A stretch of 64,000 bases of DNA from Aquamicrobium sp. LC103 (GTDB lineage: Bacteria; Pseudomonadota; Alphaproteobacteria; Rhizobiales; Rhizobiaceae). Of the stretch, positions 62,200-64,000 are shown piece after piece. The first letter of the stretch is position 1. Each line of letters starts with the position of its first letter. Under the pieces are notes generated by a model. The model had not been told where the DNA came from. It searched no databases and saw only the letters and a program-made list of their open reading frames with translations. The stretch is taken from NCBI RefSeq assembly GCF_001014615.2, contig NZ_LBCQ02000008.1, positions 62,001 to 126,000 of the forward strand. Direction: 5' to 3'. A program made the position numbers and the translations under genes.

Positions 62200-63078
62200 A
62201 TGACTGAATTCTTGCAGGTTGTCTTATCGGGGCTGGCGACGGGATCGATCTACGCGCTGGCGGCGATCGGCTTCACGCTTTTATGGCAGGCCTCACAAAC
62301 CATCAATTTCGCGCAAGGCGAGTTCGTCATGCTGCCGGCCTTCTTCGTGCTGATCGGCATGCATGTCCTCGGCATGCCTCTGATCGCCGCGATGATCTTC
62401 GCGCTGATCCTATCGCTGATCCTGCTCGGGGTCATCTTCAAGAAGTTCGTCATCGAGCCGATGCTGCCGCACGGCACGCTGCCGATCGTCATGGCCACGA
62501 TCGCGCTCGGCATTCTGATGAAGGAGACGGTGAAGGAATTCTACAGCGCCGAGGCGCAGCCCTATCCCTCGCTGGTGGCCGACCGGACGCTCGACTTTTT
62601 CGGCGCGGCGGTCTCCACACAGGATATTCTGAATCTCGTGGTTTCAATGCTGGTTGTGGTCGCGCTGCAATTCTTCCTGAGCGGCACCCGCACCGGCCGC
62701 TCCATGCAGGCGACCGCGCAGAATCCGCAGGTCGCCGAGATCCTCGGCGTCAACATCAAGCGGATGGTGCTCTACACCTTCCTGATCAACGCAGCACTTG
62801 CGGCGGTCGCCTCCTTCCTGATCTCGCCGATCTATCTCGCCAAGTTCTCGAATGGCGAGCCGATCGGCCTCGTTGCCTTCATCGCCGCGATCGTCGGCGG
62901 TTTCAACCAGATCAGGGGCGCGCTCGTGGGTGGGCTGCTCATCGGCGTGGTCGACAATCTGGCGGCCATCTATGTCTCCGCGCAGTATCGCGCCGCCGTT
63001 CCGCTGATCCTGCTGATCGTCATCATCCTTGTTCGTCCGCAGGGCCTGTTGGGCAAGGCCGAGGGGAGGGCCGTCTGA
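62200..63078 (+). CDS. LIV-type ABC transporter permease (LivH-like)
   Basis: This 292-residue protein has ~8 membrane segments and LivH hallmarks: LATGSIYALAAIGFTLLWQASQTINFAQGEFVML and the coupling loop GRSMQATAQNPQVAEILGVNIKRM, ending RPQGLLGKAEG. GGAGGAGCAGG precedes the ATG at 62200, so I rejected the in-frame start at 62089. Its stop shares one base with the next gene's ATG (TGATG). Confidence 0.94.
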   Translation: MTEFLQVVLSGLATGSIYALAAIGFTLLWQASQTINFAQGEFVMLPAFFVLIGMHVLGMPLIAAMIFALILSLILLGVIFKKFVIEPMLPHGTLPIVMATIALGILMKETVKEFYSAEAQPYPSLVADRTLDFFGAAVSTQDILNLVVSMLVVVALQFFLSGTRTGRSMQATAQNPQVAEILGVNIKRMVLYTFLINAALAAVASFLISPIYLAKFSNGEPIGLVAFIAAIVGGFNQIRGALVGGLLIGVVDNLAAIYVSAQYRAAVPLILLIVIILVRPQGLLGKAEGRAV

Positions 63079-64000
63079 TGAACTCTCGCAATCTCATTCT
63101 CGTGCTCGTCGGCATCGCGGCCCTCATCGCCGCGCCGCTCGGGCAGGGCAATTACGTCATCTACGTCCTGTGCTCCTGGCTGATTTTCTCGATCGCCGCG
63201 ATGGGCCTGAATCTCACGCTCGGCTATGCCGGCCAGGTTTCGCTGGCCCAGGCAGCCTTCATGGGGATCGGCGCCTACACCACCGCGCTTTTGACCATGG
63301 CCGGCGTGCACTGGATCTTCGCCGCGCCGGCGGCGATGGTCCTGTGCTTCGTCATCGGACTGGTGCTCGGATATCCGGCGCTGCGCGTGCAGCACCATTT
63401 CCTCGCCTTCGTGACGCTGGCCTTCAGCACGCTCACCTTCCTGGTGCTGCGCAACGAGGAGTGGCTGACCGGCGGTTCGCTCGGCCTCGTTGGCATCATG
63501 CGGCCGAAATTCCTCGGCTTCGACACCATGCCGCAGCTTCACTTCTACTATTTCACGCTTGCCGTTTTCGTTCTCGTGGCGCTGCTTTTCTGGGGGTTGG
63601 TGCATTCCCCCTGGGGCCGCGCGTTCAAGGCGCTGCGCGAAAATCCGATCCGTGCCAACAGCCTCGGCGTCGACATCCGTCGCATGACGCTTCTGGCGTT
63701 CGCGATCGGCTCCGCGCTCGGTGGGCTTGCCGGTGCGCTTGCAGCGCCGCTGGTGCAGTTCATCGACCCGCCGGCCTTTTCGCTCATGCATTCGCTGAAG
63801 ATCCTGCTGATGGTGGTCGTCGGCGGCTCGGGGTATTTCTTCGGCCCTATCCTCGGCGCCGGTCTGGTGATCGTGATGCCCGAATTCCTGCGCTTCACCG
63901 AGGGCTACTATCTGATGATCTACGCGGCGATGGTTCTCGTGCTGATGATCGTCTGCCCGACCGGACTGATCGGGCTCGGCAGAAAGTTCGCCTCGCAATT
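63078..64000 (+). CDS. LIV-type ABC transporter permease (LivM-like), cut off at the right edge
   Basis: The frame is open from the ATG at 63078 to the window end (307 codons plus two bases). LivM features are present: LNLTLGYAGQVSLAQAAFMGIGAYTTALL, the coupling loop GRAFKALRENPIRANSLGVDIRRMTL, and the C-terminal PTGLIGLGRK. Nearly the whole protein is visible. The two ATPase genes (LivG/LivF-like) should follow beyond the window. Confidence 0.94.
   Translation, partial: MNSRNLILVLVGIAALIAAPLGQGNYVIYVLCSWLIFSIAAMGLNLTLGYAGQVSLAQAAFMGIGAYTTALLTMAGVHWIFAAPAAMVLCFVIGLVLGYPALRVQHHFLAFVTLAFSTLTFLVLRNEEWLTGGSLGLVGIMRPKFLGFDTMPQLHFYYFTLAVFVLVALLFWGLVHSPWGRAFKALRENPIRANSLGVDIRRMTLLAFAIGSALGGLAGALAAPLVQFIDPPAFSLMHSLKILLMVVVGGSGYFFGPILGAGLVIVMPEFLRFTEGYYLMIYAAMVLVLMIVCPTGLIGLGRKFASQ

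Overview
The window is a GC-rich, densely coded stretch of chromosome or large replicon from an alphaproteobacterium. Hyphomicrobiales (Rhizobium/Mesorhizobium-like) is most likely. Pointers are EcfG-type promoter motifs (GGAAC-N16/17-CGTT-like), an Irr/ICE-like iron box, many solute-binding-protein transporters (sulfonate-type ABC, TRAP, dipeptide ABC, branched-chain-amino-acid ABC) and frequent ATGA stop/start overlaps. No rRNA, tRNA, CRISPR array, intact insertion sequence or prophage was found.

Layout. 1-2.5 kb: a hybrid histidine kinase (cut by the left edge) divergent from a NarL/LuxR-type response regulator. 2.5-6.1 kb: a LysE-type exporter and a subtilisin autotransporter, each preceded by the same 18-bp palindrome with NarL-like 7-2-7 geometry. 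6.2-10.2 kb: a soluble FtsK-type translocase, a small secreted protein and an alpha/beta hydrolase. 10.2-16 kb: a caa3-type cytochrome oxidase operon (subunit II with cytochrome c, fused subunits I+III, membrane protein, CtaG, triheme cytochrome c) ending in a remnant of a PQQ-type sugar dehydrogenase. 16.3-17.5 kb: a DUF6766 membrane protein and an EcfG-like sigma factor. 17.7-21.2 kb: a sulfonate-type ABC transporter and an FMN reductase. 21.3-22.2 kb: a lone glycosyltransferase. 22.5-29.7 kb: a RuBisCO-like protein, a DUF1537 kinase, a VOC protein, a TRAP transporter and a LacI regulator, which resembles D-apionate/branched sugar-acid catabolism.

29.8-44.3 kb is the most interesting region. 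A dipeptide-type ABC importer, two NylB-like serine amidohydrolases, a siderophore-interacting flavoreductase, a MOSC/FAD/2Fe-2S fusion reductase, a gamma-glutamylpolyamine-synthetase-like ligase, a SpuC-like diamine aminotransferase and a GntR/FCD repressor share AT-rich operators with the core TATGATCAAAT. Two of these operators sit on the -10 elements of a divergent promoter. My reading, which is inference, is a catabolic regulon for an amide- or hydroxamate-linked diamine compound; desferrioxamine-type siderophores fit every enzyme.

44.5-51 kb: a FecI/FecR/HasR-like heme-uptake locus with heme oxygenase, a YbaN-like protein and TonB. 51-64 kb: two TIM-barrel proteins, NIPSNAP, two paralogous FAD dehydrogenases, an IclR regulator, a Gfo/Idh/MocA dehydrogenase, an NAD epimerase, a shikimate-dehydrogenase-like enzyme and a LIV-type ABC transporter (cut by the right edge). 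This looks like catabolism of a hydroaromatic or cyclic-polyol compound.
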